A stretch of DNA of 64,000 nt, from positions 224,406,292 through 224,470,291 of the forward strand of contig NC_133534.1 of NCBI RefSeq assembly GCF_048544455.1, read 5' to 3'. Shown piece by piece: positions 33,392 to 44,879 of this stretch. Position numbers and translations under genes: made by a program. Source of the stretch: Silene latifolia. Its lineage: Eukaryota; Streptophyta; Magnoliopsida; Caryophyllales; Caryophyllaceae. Under the pieces are notes generated by a model. That model was not told where the DNA came from, searched no databases, and saw nothing but the letters and a program-made list of their open reading frames with translations. Position 1 is the first letter of the stretch. The number at the start of each line of letters is the position of its first letter.

Positions 33392-35896
33392 CTATGCCTG
33401 ATTCTGCTCGCCATCAGCAGCAATAACGGCATCACCATCAGTGGGCGACCCAGAAGCCGACTTGGCAGCTTCAGCTGCCTTTTCCCTCTCAACTTCCTCC
33501 CTGGACGCCTTCACCTTTTCAGCATGGGCCGCCTTCTCCGCAGCCTCCTCAGCGGCCTTCTTAGCCTCTGCCTCCTCCGCATCCGCAGCAGCCACCTTAT
33601 CATCAAGCAGCTGGTCGAATTTTTGCCACGGGAAGGAGCCGTCAGGAAAGAGCTCTCTGATTACTTCCCTGGTAGCTTCTTCGGCCTGGTCCCGGTATTG
33701 GGCGCACATGTTAGGGATGACGTCAGTTTGGAGCGTCTCAATGTCCATCTCCCTCTGGGCGAGGGTAGCCCTTGTATTCCTGTGCGCCTTCGACTGAGCC
33801 AAATACAGAGACTTCCATTCTTCCCTCTTCTCAACAGCAAAGTCAAAAGCAGCCTGAAGCTTGTCCCGCTCCTCCCGCAGCTTTGCGGCGTCAGCCTCTG
33901 CAGCCTCAACCTTGGCCCTCTCGGCTAGGACCGCCTTCACAGCATACTCCCTGAGCTTTCGCTCAGCGAGGAAATCCTTTTCGGCGGCCTGGCAATCCTT
34001 CTTCGCCTTCTCGGCCTCTTGCTTAGAAGCATCAAGCTCAAGCCTAAGCCGTTCAAGCACAGGGGCAGCTTCAGCCATGACCTTTTCTTGCTCCATAATG
34101 TGAGCAAGCCACGTCGACCCACTTCGCCAAACATCTTCCTAATGCAAGGCGGGGAAGGCTTCGGGGGAGGAGGAGACGACGGCGGCATTCTTATCACCCG
34201 TGCCGCACGGGCCGCTTCTCTAATCGCCATTCGGAGGGAACGGTAGACGGCGGCGGTTGATCTACAAAAATTCGGACAAAGCATCCATGTCAACATTCAT
34301 TGACATGCCGGAGAGCCTGTCATCCGGAACGTCTAATGAACGGCTAAATAAACCGAGCCACGAGGTTAGATCATGTACCAGGCTTGGCCTTCTTGGTTGG
34401 AGGACCCATTTCTTTGCGGCCTCGCGCGACGATAGCAGCCAGGCGGCCGCAGAAGCAGACGCTGTCTCTTTTCTCTTACGTAAAAGAGGAGATTCCTCTG
34501 CAACGGTGACCTCCTCTTCGACATCAACAACGACCACCACCTTCTCCTTTTGGACTGCAGGGATTGAAGGTTGAACTGAAGTTGACGCCGTCGCCGCCGT
34601 AGACGTTGCTCTTGGCTTTCGGCGCGGCACGTTACCGGCGATCTTCCTCTGAGCCGCCCCCGCATCCAAAACCTTCAACTGCTGATCCATGAGTTCGTTT
34701 GGGCCGGTCTGCGATCACGTGTCGCGGCCTTAGGATGCAACTCAACAACTCTTCTGTTCTTGTCAAGTCCCAACCTCTCGAGGACGTCAACAGACAGTTC
34801 CGGGCCAAAGCGGTCTGCAAAGGAAACGAAGCAAGAGTTAAGTAAAAGAAATAAATCAAAGTTCAAAAACAGAGACATTAAAAGCAGAGATGGGCCTCAC
34901 ACCGACCCCACTCACCCTGTTCGAGGGCCGGTATGAGGCCGACGTGGCAGAGCAGCTCATCCTGAAGAATGATCTGCGTCGGGGGCATCCATCCCTTCGG
35001 CGTCCCATCCTTCTCAGCCTCAAACAGCTTCATTGCCCGCCTTTCGTCCTCATTGAGATGGACCCTCAAGGCGTCCATCTTAAGCTTATTCCGGGAGACA
35101 TATTTCTCACGCTCCCCCGACTCTCACACCGCAAATTGACACGGTGCTGGAAGGACCGGGGCAGTGGATAATCCTCCGGAACCTCGACGTATACCCACCG
35201 CCCCTTCCAGTCCTTGCAAGAAGTAAGCTTAGAGACGGTGATATAACTCGGCTCAATCTGTATGCTATACCACCCCGTACCACCCACGACATTCTGTCGA
35301 AGGTGGTGAAGCCGGCGAAAGAGGTTCACCGTTGAGACCTCCCCTTGGAAAAAACACAACCATACAAAACCAACAATCGTCCTGATGGCCAACGGATGCA
35401 GTTGGGCCACGGCGACGTTCATGGCTTTAATAATGGCAACAACGTACTCATTCAGAGGAAATCGGAGCCCATACTCCAGGTGTCTGATGTATACGCCGAT
35501 ACAACCCGGGGGAGGGCAACAGACGACCTGACCCTCTTTAGGAATAACAATCTTATACTCCTGCCGAAGGAGAAATGATGTTCAAAAAGTTCGAACGCAG
35601 CAATCGGCGAACTTGTTCGTCCAAGCACGATCAGGACCGATCTTACAGGCGTCGCCGTGATCCAAGAGATGCGGCCTCTCCTCATCAGAATGAGCCCTTT
35701 CCTCATCATCACCATCATCATCAACATCATCACCATCATCCTCGAAATCCTCCAAATATTTTGGATCAATCTCAGGAGGAAGCGGCCTGGGACCCCCAAC
35801 GGTTAACGGGGTGACAACCAGTGCCTCCTCCTCATCAGGGCGCGACGGGGAGCCCCCCGGCGCAAAAGTACTAGGTCCATCATCAGCAGAAGACAT
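33392..35896 (-). pseudogene. Antisense gene of Tat-A (acidic N-terminus, gypsy-type transposon domain, coiled coil)
   Basis: A gene-like region runs opposite to gag-pol. It opens with an ATG at 35896 (MSSADDGPSTFAPGG, then Asp/Glu-rich). The middle (35422-35066) reads LHPLAIRTIVGFVWLCFFQG, NLFRRLHHLRQ, GWYSIQ and WKGRWVYVEVPEDYPLP, a pattern I recall from the plant domain named putative gypsy-type transposon (PF04195). An intron with GTGAGT...TTTGCAG borders spans 34915-34815. The last frame (34096-33392) is a 234-residue Ala/Glu/Lys-rich coiled coil. Several frame breaks separate the parts. A TATA box lies upstream at 36071-36079. Antisense extra ORFs are known in Tat elements; their function is not established. 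Confidence 0.75.
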
Positions 35897-36070
35897 GACA
35901 ACAAATACTTAACAAATAAAAGTTGAAAAAATTTGGTTGTTTACCTTGGAAAAGTGTTACGCCGAGTAACGCTTTGAAGACTAGAGAGAAGTTTCGTCAA
36001 AGAAGGCTAGAAAGAAGAATTTTTTTTGAGAAAGTGAATCTTTGGCGGCCAAAATCAGGGGCTAACTGCT

Positions 36071-36079
36071 CTATTTATA
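36071..36079 (-). promoter_or_regulatory. TATA box for the antisense gene of Tat-A
   Basis: On the minus strand the sequence is CTATAAATA within GCTCTATAAATAGAGC, about 175 bp before the antisense ATG at 35896. That distance leaves room for a 5' UTR of roughly 140 bases. Confidence 0.6.
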
Positions 36080-36538
36080 GAGCAAAGCCCATGAAACGGA
36101 CCAATCAGGGCAAAGCCCATGAAGCGTCAACTAATCAACACCGAGACACGTGTCAAGCATGCAGCCATGGAATGTCAATCGACAAACAGTTACAAAACTT
36201 CTTCAACACGCTCCTTGACAGAATGCCAATCGACGTATCTTCTTTAACACGATCCTTGGTATCTACTTGCCAAACGGCCCGCTGTTCAAACGAGCTTGGC
36301 AGCACCGGCTGGGGGCAATCAAAAGCACACGGCACTCACAACCTCGGTCTCGGCTAGCGCCATTTTCTTTTCCACATTTGATGCCCTTCACACATCCATG
36401 TGGAGGGGGGATACGGTACGGCCTGAGCAGAACCAAGCCGAGGAAGAAGAAGCCGGAGAAGAGACTTCAACTTGCGTAGAATACGCTCAACACTCATCGA
36501 AGGTCCATACCACGGCATAGACTACGCTGGGGGCAAAT

Positions 36539-37131
36539 TGATGGGGCATATTCTGCACCCGCTGACCGAGTCAACGTATTGAGTAAGGTCAAAGATATCC
36601 ACAGCAAGTCAACATTTTAGACAGCCTAACCGACGCAGCCTGTCGGCCTGTCACTTGGGTCTCGGCTAGGCAACCAGCCAGCCGGGAGACATATCCGCGT
36701 ACTCACATCCAAGACCCCTCGGCATGGAGTCAACTCTAACAGCCGGCCCGACATGGGTCCCTCGGCCGAGGGTAGAACAGTCTTTCCACCTGCTCTGCCA
36801 ATTGGCCACTTGGCCACTACGTGACAAAAGGTAAAAGTCTATAAATACTCCTCAACCCTCATTGAGGAAAGGATCCGAAAATAATCAGTTAAAACACACT
36901 AATCTGGTATAAACTCCCTTATCTCTCTACAATATACTTTGTGCCAAGTAACACACAACTTAATCCCTTTTAAGTTTACTGACTTGAGCGTCGGAGTGAG
37001 TTCGCTCGATACCAAGCCGAGCCCTCAGTTTGTTCATTGTTTCAGGAGAGGCCGAAAGGAAGAGTCAAGCAAAGTCATCATTCTACAAGCTTACGTGGTA
37101 ACAAATCTGCTCTAGAATTACACCCGGAACA
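36539..37131 (+). repeat. 3' LTR of Tat-A
   Basis: 593 bp, preceded by the purine tract GGGGGCAAA. It is followed by the ATTAT target duplication and then the resumed 0.93-kb repeat. Confidence 0.9.
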
Positions 37132-37136
37132 ATTAT

Positions 37137-37601
37137 TTTGTAATTTATTAATCTGTTATTTTTTTTTAATTCATCCTTAATTAAGGAATAGAAGTAGATT
37201 AAAAATAGAAGCAAAGATAGGAGGAGTGAAAATTAATTGTGCTAAAAAATAGGAACCCACGTTTTAGAGTTTTTTTGAAAATTCTAACTAAAACTTTTGC
37301 GATTTCCATCCGCCAGCAGGGGCGAGCGCCCCTACTAATCCCCCAAATAATGAAATTGTAAAAGTTATATCCAAATTTTCATATATAAAAAAACGAAGGG
37401 AGTATTTGCATTCAGTTGAATAACACTGTTAAACATATCTACCCCATAAAACGATAATAAAAATAATGAAATTAAGAAAAGTAATAATAATAATTCATAA
37501 TAATAATAAATGCTTGTAATATTCTCGGGCCAAATAAGTTATAGCTCAATTTCCAATTAGTATTCAGTCGAATAAAATTTTTAATAATGACAATTATAGT
37601 A

Positions 37602-37690
<89 letters not shown>
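37137..37690. repeat. Tandem 0.93-kb repeat: end of unit 2 and start of unit 3
   Basis: Continues unit 2 after the Tat-A insertion, then enters unit 3 (CGATTTCCATCCGCCAGCAG at about 37300) and its ATA microsatellite (37603-37690), where the second Tat element inserted. Confidence 0.75.
37603..37690. repeat. (ATA)n microsatellite, unit 3 (left part)
   Basis: ATA array ending TATTATTATT at the insertion point; the ATT array resumes at 47740. Confidence 0.95.
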
Positions 37691-38390
37691 TGTTTTAGCA
37701 GGATTTTCAATGATCTAGAGCGTCCTGCCAGGGATTTATATGTAGGGTGATCTAACTCGAATAACTTGCCTGATTGGTGTAATTAAATGTAAAACAAACT
37801 AATAAATAATGACACAAGGATTTTATACGTGGAAAAACCCTGGGAATAAGGGAAAAAACCACGGGCACCAAGCCAGGAGTGATTGTTACTATGATTTTGG
37901 ATAGCCTGTGAGTATTGTAGTATCGGGCGTGATGTGCGAATATATTGCTTAAGAATACAAAGTATATGAGTAAAAGTGACGGTCTATCAGATCATCCTTC
38001 TTGTCTTCCCCCACTTTCTATTTATAGGTGGTTGCTTTCAATCCCTTTGTGCCGTTTAGGTTTTCCTGGTAAATAGGGAATGTCCCCTATTTACCCGGGG
38101 ATGGTTGCTTCTTTCTTAGCCGTTGCTTTTTGCTGCTCCCTATATTTTTGCCTTCGGAATTGGTCTTCCTTTTTGTAGGGAACATATGAGAGGCGCTTGT
38201 TTGTTACTGCAATGGCCTGGTGCTTTATCTTTTCAGCCTTCTTTGGTTATTTCTCTTTGTCTTTAATCAACTCCCGCTTAGTGCTGTCAATCTTGGAGTA
38301 ATGCCTGGTTTTAGATCTCTAGAGCCTGGAAGTTGTCTTTGGCATTGCCTGGCCTATATCGAGCCAGGCGGGATAATTTAGGGCCCAACA
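37691..38390 (-). repeat. 3' LTR of Tat-B
   Basis: 700 bp. A minus-strand TATA box (CTATTTATA on the plus strand) is at 38018-38026. It is nearly identical to the other LTR apart from several short scrambled patches (about 37908, 38125 and 38195-38240). Confidence 0.88.
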
Positions 38391-38618
38391 ATTGCCCCTT
38401 ATCTTCTTATTCCTTTATTGGGTCTGGCCAGGAATGAGGAGATAAAAATTTGGGCCAGGCAAGTGATTTGTGCAGGGACTTTCTATCGGATTCAGAATTT
38501 GAGTTTGCTTCAACTTCTTGTAACGGTTACTTGCCATAAATAGGGTAGGTTCACAAAACCCTAGGAGAGTCATGATTGATCTTAACCACTTGCTTTCCTA
38601 GCCGTTATGGTTTTGCGG

Positions 38619-38627
38619 CTATAAATA
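38619..38627 (+). promoter_or_regulatory. TATA box for the antisense gene of Tat-B
   Basis: CTATAAATA on the plus strand, 116 bp before the ATG at 38735. The layout matches the antisense promoter of Tat-A. Confidence 0.6.
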
Positions 38628-38734
38628 TCTTGTTTGTTTCGTGTATGTCTTCACATTCCAATCTCTAACTTTCTTCTTTCTCTTTCTAAAAAATTCTTCC
38701 TTTGCAAAATTTCATCTTTTAGAAAAAATAATAT

Positions 38735-40940
38735 ATGGCTGGTGGCAGGAGAAGGGCAGCAGCTTCAAAAGCTCCTGCTGAGGTTGAAAAAGTTCCTGTT
38801 GAAGTTGAAATGGAAGCTTCTGCTGAGGTTGAGGGGGTCCCTGAAGTCATTCCTGAGGATGACGTGGTGGAGGTTGTTCCTCCTCCAGAGATTCTGTCCA
38901 TGTCTTATAAGGGGGTTGAGTATTCTCCTAATAAGGCTTTAGCAGTCTCTTTCCATGAGGCTAATCAACTGAAACCTGCTTTTGAGCATTATATCAAGGG
39001 CGGGGGTCTCATTCCTCATGGGGCCGAGGTTTGGATTCGAGAATGGTCCTATCAGGGCTAATTGGAGTAGCCCGGGTTGGTTCTGTATTTTTGAGTGGGC
39101 TTTCAGGGGTGGTGGTCAACTTCCCCTTTCTCCTTTTATGGCTGAGGTGGTTAGGGCTATTAGGGTTCCTCCGTTTCAACTCATGCCAATGGTTTGGAAG
39201 ATTGTCCATTCTATTGAGCATTTATGTTCTAAGCATAAGTTGGTTATTACTCTGGATGATTTTAAGAATGTTTATCATCTGAAGAGTCATTCTCTTTGGG
39301 AGGTTCAATTTTGGTCAGGTCAAAGATGGCTCACCCGATCACCAATTTTGATTCAGGGGATGATAAAGGTGGGCTCAAACTTATATGTTTATCAAGGTCG
39401 ATTCAATTGCCCCGACTGGACTATCTCAATTATCCAATTTGTTGAAGGAGGTAATCTTTCTTTCCGCATAATTTTTGGTTTGGTAATAGTATTTTTGGAG
39501 AGTTTACTTACTTTGCCCATGTTTTCTTTTAGTAAATGATTGGGTGAATAATCCACGATCTTTGAGGGTCGGTGGATAGGATAGCGGCGTTTATGGCGTT
39601 CTGAAGAGGAGAGGGCTTGGCCTCGCCTGTCTGGGGGCAAGCCGCTATGCCTCGTTTTAAGAAGGCTAAGTTGAGCACTTATAAGCCTGTGAAGAGCACT
39701 AAGGTTCTAGGGGCATCTTCATCAGGGAGTAAGTTCTTTTGCTTGTTTTGTTATTCTGTTTTCCTGTATTGGATCCATGCTTTTATTCGATTTTAGAAAC
39801 TCGTCGTGCGACTACCAGGGCTTCGCCAGGATTGCTAGTTTTGGTCTGTCTTTGGTGAAGGCGGGGGTTTCTCAAATTACGGGGAGAAGTCAAAGAGCGG
39901 TGAGGCAACGGGGAGTGATAGTCTTTGTTCAAATTCGGGAATCGTGCGGGGAGCTCGGTTGGTATCGCTTTGAAAAGGTTGTGGATGGAAGTGATCGTCC
40001 CGAGAAGAGGAAGAGAGTGGATGAGCCTTTGGGAGGAGTTCATGAGGTCAGGGGAGTCAGGGCTCGTATGGATGAGGTCCAGTTTGCTAAGGATCAAATT
40101 CGGGCTCGGGCTTTTGTGGTTGATGATCCTTATTTCAAGTATCGAGCGAGAGGAGGCTTCGCTCGTGCTTTGGCCGCTATGTATCGTTCGGGATTATCTT
40201 TGCCAACCTGGTTACCATGCTTCGGGAGGTATATATTTTTTGTCTTTGTTCGTTGTGGGTTTTTGTGTGTGTTTTTTTTTTTTTTTTTTTTTGTGGCTTA
40301 GATGGGCATTTTCTTTTGTTTTTAGAATGTTAATGATGTCTTTGAGGAGTGCTGTCAACGGAATCAGTTCATGGTCTAAAAATACCTTCGATTGGGAGGT
40401 ACAAATCTTGAAAAAAGATCTTTGACAAGTTTAAAGCCGATTTGGAGGTGTCAAGGTCGAGAATCATTCGTTGAAGGAGGATAATGAGGGCGGGGAAGGC
40501 TCGGTTCTTTGGTGGAGTCTGCTAATTTGAAATCTGCTCGGGATGCTTTGAAAGCTCTTGAGGCCAAGTTTGATATTGCCCGGGGAAGAATTGAAGGTGA
40601 AAAACAGGCTATGCGGGAGCGATTAAAGGTAAATGAAGAATTGGTTGTGGAGAGGGACGAGGTTCGGGCTAGGTATAAAGATCCGCCTGTATTTCTTTGG
40701 CAAGGGTCGTGTGGATGCTATGAAAGAGCCTGCTGAAGTCAGGCCTTTTTGGAATCCCGATCGGGAATTGGCCGATCTCAATACCACGTATCCCGAGCTT
40801 TGTAAGTTGCATGCTTTGATGAGGAGGTGGACTCTCCTCCATCTAAAGGGAAAAATAGTGATGTTGAAGGGGATGGAGATGAAGAAGAAGAGGCTGCTAA
40901 TGAGGGGATTGGCTCTGCTCATCGTGTCCAAGGTGGGCTA
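38735..40940 (+). pseudogene. Antisense gene of Tat-B (Val/Glu-rich N-terminus, conserved middle, coiled coil)
   Basis: It opens MAGGRRRAAASKAPAEVEKV and stays open to 39061, then continues in another frame with PLSPFMAEVVRAIRVPPFQL, MVWKIVHSIEHLC and VQFWSGQRWLTRSPI, which parallels the central domain of the Tat-A antisense gene. Introns are suggested at about 39450-39531 (GGAG|GTAATC...TTTTAG), 39730-39796 (GGGA|GTAAGT...GATTTTAG) and about 40227-40324 (GGAG|GTATAT...TTTTTAG). The last part (about 40509-40700) is a charged coiled coil, KSARDALKALEAKFDIARGR. Frameshifts break it. It lies opposite in sense to this element's own gag-pol. The function is unknown. Confidence 0.65.
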
Positions 40941-41189
40941 GTTTGAAATATTTTTTGTTTTTTGTTTGTGTTGTTTTGGCCTATTCAGGGGGGGATGTTC
41001 CTTGAACAAATGATTTAGGATTTGTTTTGGTTTTTGTTGGCTTGGCCTGAATGAACGGTGTGTTCTTTTTGCCAGGAAGGATGTATTCTGGGTAGGTTTG
41101 AATATATATGTCCTTTCCTTCTTGATTTTCTTTCTTTGTTTTTTCGGAATTTGTACTGTATATTCATGTGATATTTTTGTTAGAATAAC

Positions 41190-41335
41190 GCTTTGTCGGG
41201 AGGGCTTATGGCCCTCATTCCGTGTTTATGGGGAATGGTGGCTTTTTTTCACTGTCGGGAGGGCTTTTAAGAATGAGGGTGGTTGCGGTCGGGAGGGCTT
41301 ATGGCCCTCACCTGTCAGAGGGCTTTTTTTTGACA
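41190..41335. repeat. Short tandem repeats in the 3' part of Tat-B
   Basis: GTCGGGAGGGCTTATGGCCC or a close variant occurs three times (about 41197, 41254 and 41289), with related GTCAGAGGGC after them. It corresponds in position to the tandem-repeat zone of Tat-A. Confidence 0.65.
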
Positions 41336-41650
41336 AGTACTATGGTCTATTCCACCTTTGTACTTGTCTTTTTATGTCTCGAGCTCGTTTATTTTTCGGG
41401 TCGGCGGGCGGTGCCAAATTAGAGCATTTTTAGAAAATCTTTGTTCAGGTTGGGTGGAGTGGCCCTCAATCCGGATATTTGTTTAAGCCTAAAGTATAAC
41501 ATATAATAAGTAAAAAAGAAGGCGTAAAACAAGTTTTCAGGATTTGAAATAAAGTTTTAGGTGAAATTAAGAATGATAGGCAAGTAATTTAGCACATAGC
41601 AGGTATGGAACTTGGCACATGTATATAGGGTGAGTAGTTTTACCTGCTTC

Positions 41651-42664
41651 TCAGATATGAAATAGTTTTAAGTGGAGAATGTTCCAAGATCTGGGGATCA
41701 TTTCTCCTTCCAGAGTTTGTAGCCTGTAAGCTCCTTGTCCCACTATTGAATCAATTAAGTACGGGCCTTCCCATGTAGGGGCTAGTTTGCCTGCATTCTT
41801 TTCTTTGGTGTTGGGGAAAACTTTCCTTAATACCAGGTCTCCTTCTTTGAATACTCTGATATTGACATTTTTGTTGTAACTCCTGGCTACTGTCTGTTGG
41901 TAGGCGGCTATCCTGACTTTGGCTGCATCTCTCAGTTCCTCTGTTAAGAGTAGGTTATCTTGTAATAGGGGTCTGTTTTCTTCTATTGTGTTTAGGCTGC
42001 TTCTGGTAGTTGGCACATGAATTTCAGCTGGTATTACTGCTTCACAACCATAGACCAGGGAATATGGTGTTTGGCCTGTGGCTGTTTTGGGTGTGGTCCT
42101 GTCAGCCCATAGAACTAGGGGGAGCTCTTTCCGCCCATCTTCCTTTTCTTCTTTTCAGCTTTTTCTTTTGCAACGATTACTACTTTGTTGCTTGATTCGC
42201 TTGGCCGTTGGCTTTAGGGTAGCCTGGTGTAGATGTGACTAAATTGATATTCCATTGTACAGTAAATTAGCTGTTCTTTTTCCCACAAATTGTGTCCCAT
42301 TATCACAGACTATTTCTGAAGGTATTCCATATCTACATATGATATTTCTTTTGATGAATGATATGACATCTTTTTCTTTGACTTGCCTGTAAGAGTCTGC
42401 CTCTATCCATTTGGAAAAGTAGTCGATCATTGCTAGCATAAAGACTTTTTGTCCAGGCGCCTGAGGTAGCTTTCCTACTATGTCCATGCCCCATTTCATG
42501 AATGGCCAGGGGGCCGAGATGGAATGTAGTAGTTCTGATGGTTGATGGATGTAGGGGGAATGGATTTGACAGGCTTCACATTTCGAGCTGTATGCTATGC
42601 GATCACTCTCGGGGTTGGCTTGAAGTAGCCATCCCGAGAATTTTGCTTGCCGTGCTTCTTCCAC
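41651..42664 (-). pseudogene. Tat-B integrase
   Basis: Minus-strand frames give the integrase core, CEACQIHSPYIHQPSELLHS, FMKWGMDIVGKLPQAPGQK, YFSKWIEADSY and EIVCDNGTQFVG (42664-42239). After a frame break comes SYNKNVNIRVFKEGDLVLRK and the C-terminal module WEGPYLIDSIVGQGAYRLQT (42016-41651). The first two core acidic residues are visible. The part around the third lies in the broken stretch. Confidence 0.82.
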
Positions 42665-42718
42665 CTTTATGATTTCTGCGAGTAGCCATTATGTATGTCT
42701 TTTATAACCTGGGTGGCT

Positions 42719-44879
42719 TCATTTGGTTCCGGCAACGTAAGTAAGGTCCGACTGAGACTTTTTAAACAAGGTGTTATTTATAATGGTATAAGTGGATGCT
42801 TTGATTTTCAGGGCCCTTGCTTCGTTTTTATTTGCAGGGAGTATCCCCTGTAGGAACCAATCATAGTAAGGTTTAGTCCAGGAATTTGTATCTTCCTGAA
42901 TAGGGCAAATTCGTTCAGGCTTTTCTATGGTTGGTTCCAGCAGGTGGACGATGGGTATTTTGTCAAACACAAGAAGGTGAAATTTGATCCCAGTGGCTAG
43001 GGCATCCGCCTGGGTATTTAAGTCCCTTGGTATTTGGTCAATGTCAAAGGTTTTGAATTTTTTGCAAAGGTTTTTGACATATTCCAAATAGAGTATCATT
43101 TTTGAATCTTTTCAAAGATATACTCCTTTAACTTGATTGGAAATTAAAAGAGAGTCGGTTTTTACCTTGAGGTTTGCTACACCGAGTTCTATACATACCT
43201 TTAATCCAAAGAATCGGGCTTCATATTCAAACCTCATTATTCGTGGCTTTGAACTCACAACTAACTTTGTGCAATCGGGTCTCCCGTGGTGATTTTAGGA
43301 CTAATCCTAGGCCAGTGCCTTTCATATTTGTTGCCCCATCTACATGGAGAATCCATTCCTGGTCTGTTTTTTGTGTGTCAAGAAGGTTGACCTCTTTTAT
43401 GAGGTCTGGTTCTAGGGTAGGGTGAATTCAGACCACGAAGTCTGCTAGTGCCGAGACTTAATTGCCGTCCGGGTTCAAAGGTTATATCATAGGTCTTGAT
43501 TTATCTTGACCATTTTGCCATTCTTCCGACAACTCAGGCCTTCTCGGGACAGATTTGATAGGCAAGTTGGTTCTTACAATGATTGGGTGACTTTCAAAAT
43601 AGGGTCGAAGTTTAGTACAGGACATTACTAAAGCAAGTACATATTTTTCAAGTAGGCCATACCTGGTTTTTCGCATCTAGGAGACTTTTGCTTACATAGT
43701 AGACTGGATGTTGTTGGCCATCAATTTCTTTGGTCAGGACTCCACTTATTTGTTTCTGTGATCGATAGGTAGATATCGGGGGTTCTCCTTTGTCGGTTTG
43801 GCAAGTAACGGAGGTGTAGTCGGGTATGTTTTGAGTTCTGGAAGGTGACTCATGTTCGGCAACCATTTGAATGCTTTGTTCTTCCCGAGTAGGTCATAGA
43901 ATGCCTTGCATCTTGCGATGATCCGGAAATGAATCTATTCAGTGGCAACTCGTCTGTCGGTTTTGAATATCTTTGGTGACTTGGGGGATTCTAGTTCTAG
44001 TATGGCTCTTATTTGTTCTGGGCTAGCTTCTATTCCTCTTTTGGTGACCATGTACCCCAAGAATTTTCCTGAGGATACCCCGAAATGGCATTTGGATGGA
44101 TTGAGTTTCATATTAAAATCTTCTAGGATTTTAAAGGTCATTTCAAGTCCCCGACATGATCTTGACTTTCTTTGATTTAACTACCATGTCATCAATATAG
44201 ACTTCCATGGTGTCCCCTATTTGATCTTTGAACATTGTGTTGACCAGGCGTTGGTATGTTGCCCCTGCATTTTTCAGGCCAAAAGGCATTCTTTGTGTAG
44301 CAAGATATGCCTCTTTCGTGATAAATGCAAAGTATGTTCTGATCGGATGGGTGCATCTTGATTTGGTTGAATCCACTTGAGGCATCCATGAATGTCAGGA
44401 GTTCATGTCCTTCTGTGGCATCCACCATTGCATCTATGTGTGGGAGTGGAAATGGGTCTTTTGGACAGGCTTTATTGAGGTCTGTGTAATCTACACAGAC
44501 TCTCCACTTACCATTCTTCTTTTGAACCACCACTACATTGGCTAGCCAGTGGGTACATGACTTCTCTTATCATCCCCATGTCCAGTAGTTTGTCTACTTC
44601 TTCATTGATGATGGCATGTCTTTCAGCGGCAAATTTTCTTCTTTTCTGCTGGACAGGCTTATAAGACTCATCAACATTTAGTTTATGTGTAATAATATTG
44701 GCATCTATTCCGGTCATATCAAAATGTGACCAGGCAAAACATGAAGATTTACTTTTAAGAAAACTTACTAATTCCCGGTCGATATTGTCGGGGACATCAG
44801 ATCCTACCAGTACATGCCTGTCAGGGTACTCGTGGTCTAAAATTACTTGATCAGTCTCCATTTTGGTTTTACGCCACAT
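42719..44879 (-). pseudogene. Tat-B reverse transcriptase and RNase H (fragmented)
   Basis: Reverse transcriptase motifs run on the minus strand: VDKLLDMGMIREVMYPLA, KKNGKWRVCVDYTDLNKACP, LLTFMDASSGFNQIKMHPSD, MPFGLKNAGATYQRLVNTMF and the catalytic YIDDMVVKSK (about 44200-44180). RNase H remnants follow (VYYVSKSLLDAKNQVWPT, YVLALVMSCTKLRPYFESHP) and then second-RNase-H remnants (YVKNLCKKFKTFDIDQIPRD, NTQADALA). At least six frame changes split the region. The spread of both RNase H types again fits the Tat group. Confidence 0.82.

Larger units (their letters stand above)
26392..37131 (+). mobile_element. Ty3/gypsy Tat-lineage retrotransposon (Tat-A)
   Basis: LTRs at 26392-26981 and 36539-37131 (TGATGGGGCAT...GGAACA) are flanked by ATTAT (26387-26391 and 37132-37136), so the whole 10.7-kb insertion is complete. 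Order: primer-binding site TGGCGCCGTCTGTGGG, gag, protease, reverse transcriptase with RNase H, a second RNase H, integrase, a tandem-repeat zone, an antisense gene (33392-35896) and a polypurine tract ending GGGGGCAAA. The dual RNase H and the antisense extra ORF place it in the Tat group (Retand/Ogre relatives). Pol is interrupted by in-frame stops at 27768, 29862 and 32229 and by several frameshifts, so this copy is not autonomous as read. Confidence 0.92.

Noticed and set aside
33441..34103. Plus-strand Ser/Ala-rich frames opposite the Tat-A antisense coiled coil
   Set aside because: They are shadows of the Ala/Glu/Lys-rich coiled-coil coding strand.
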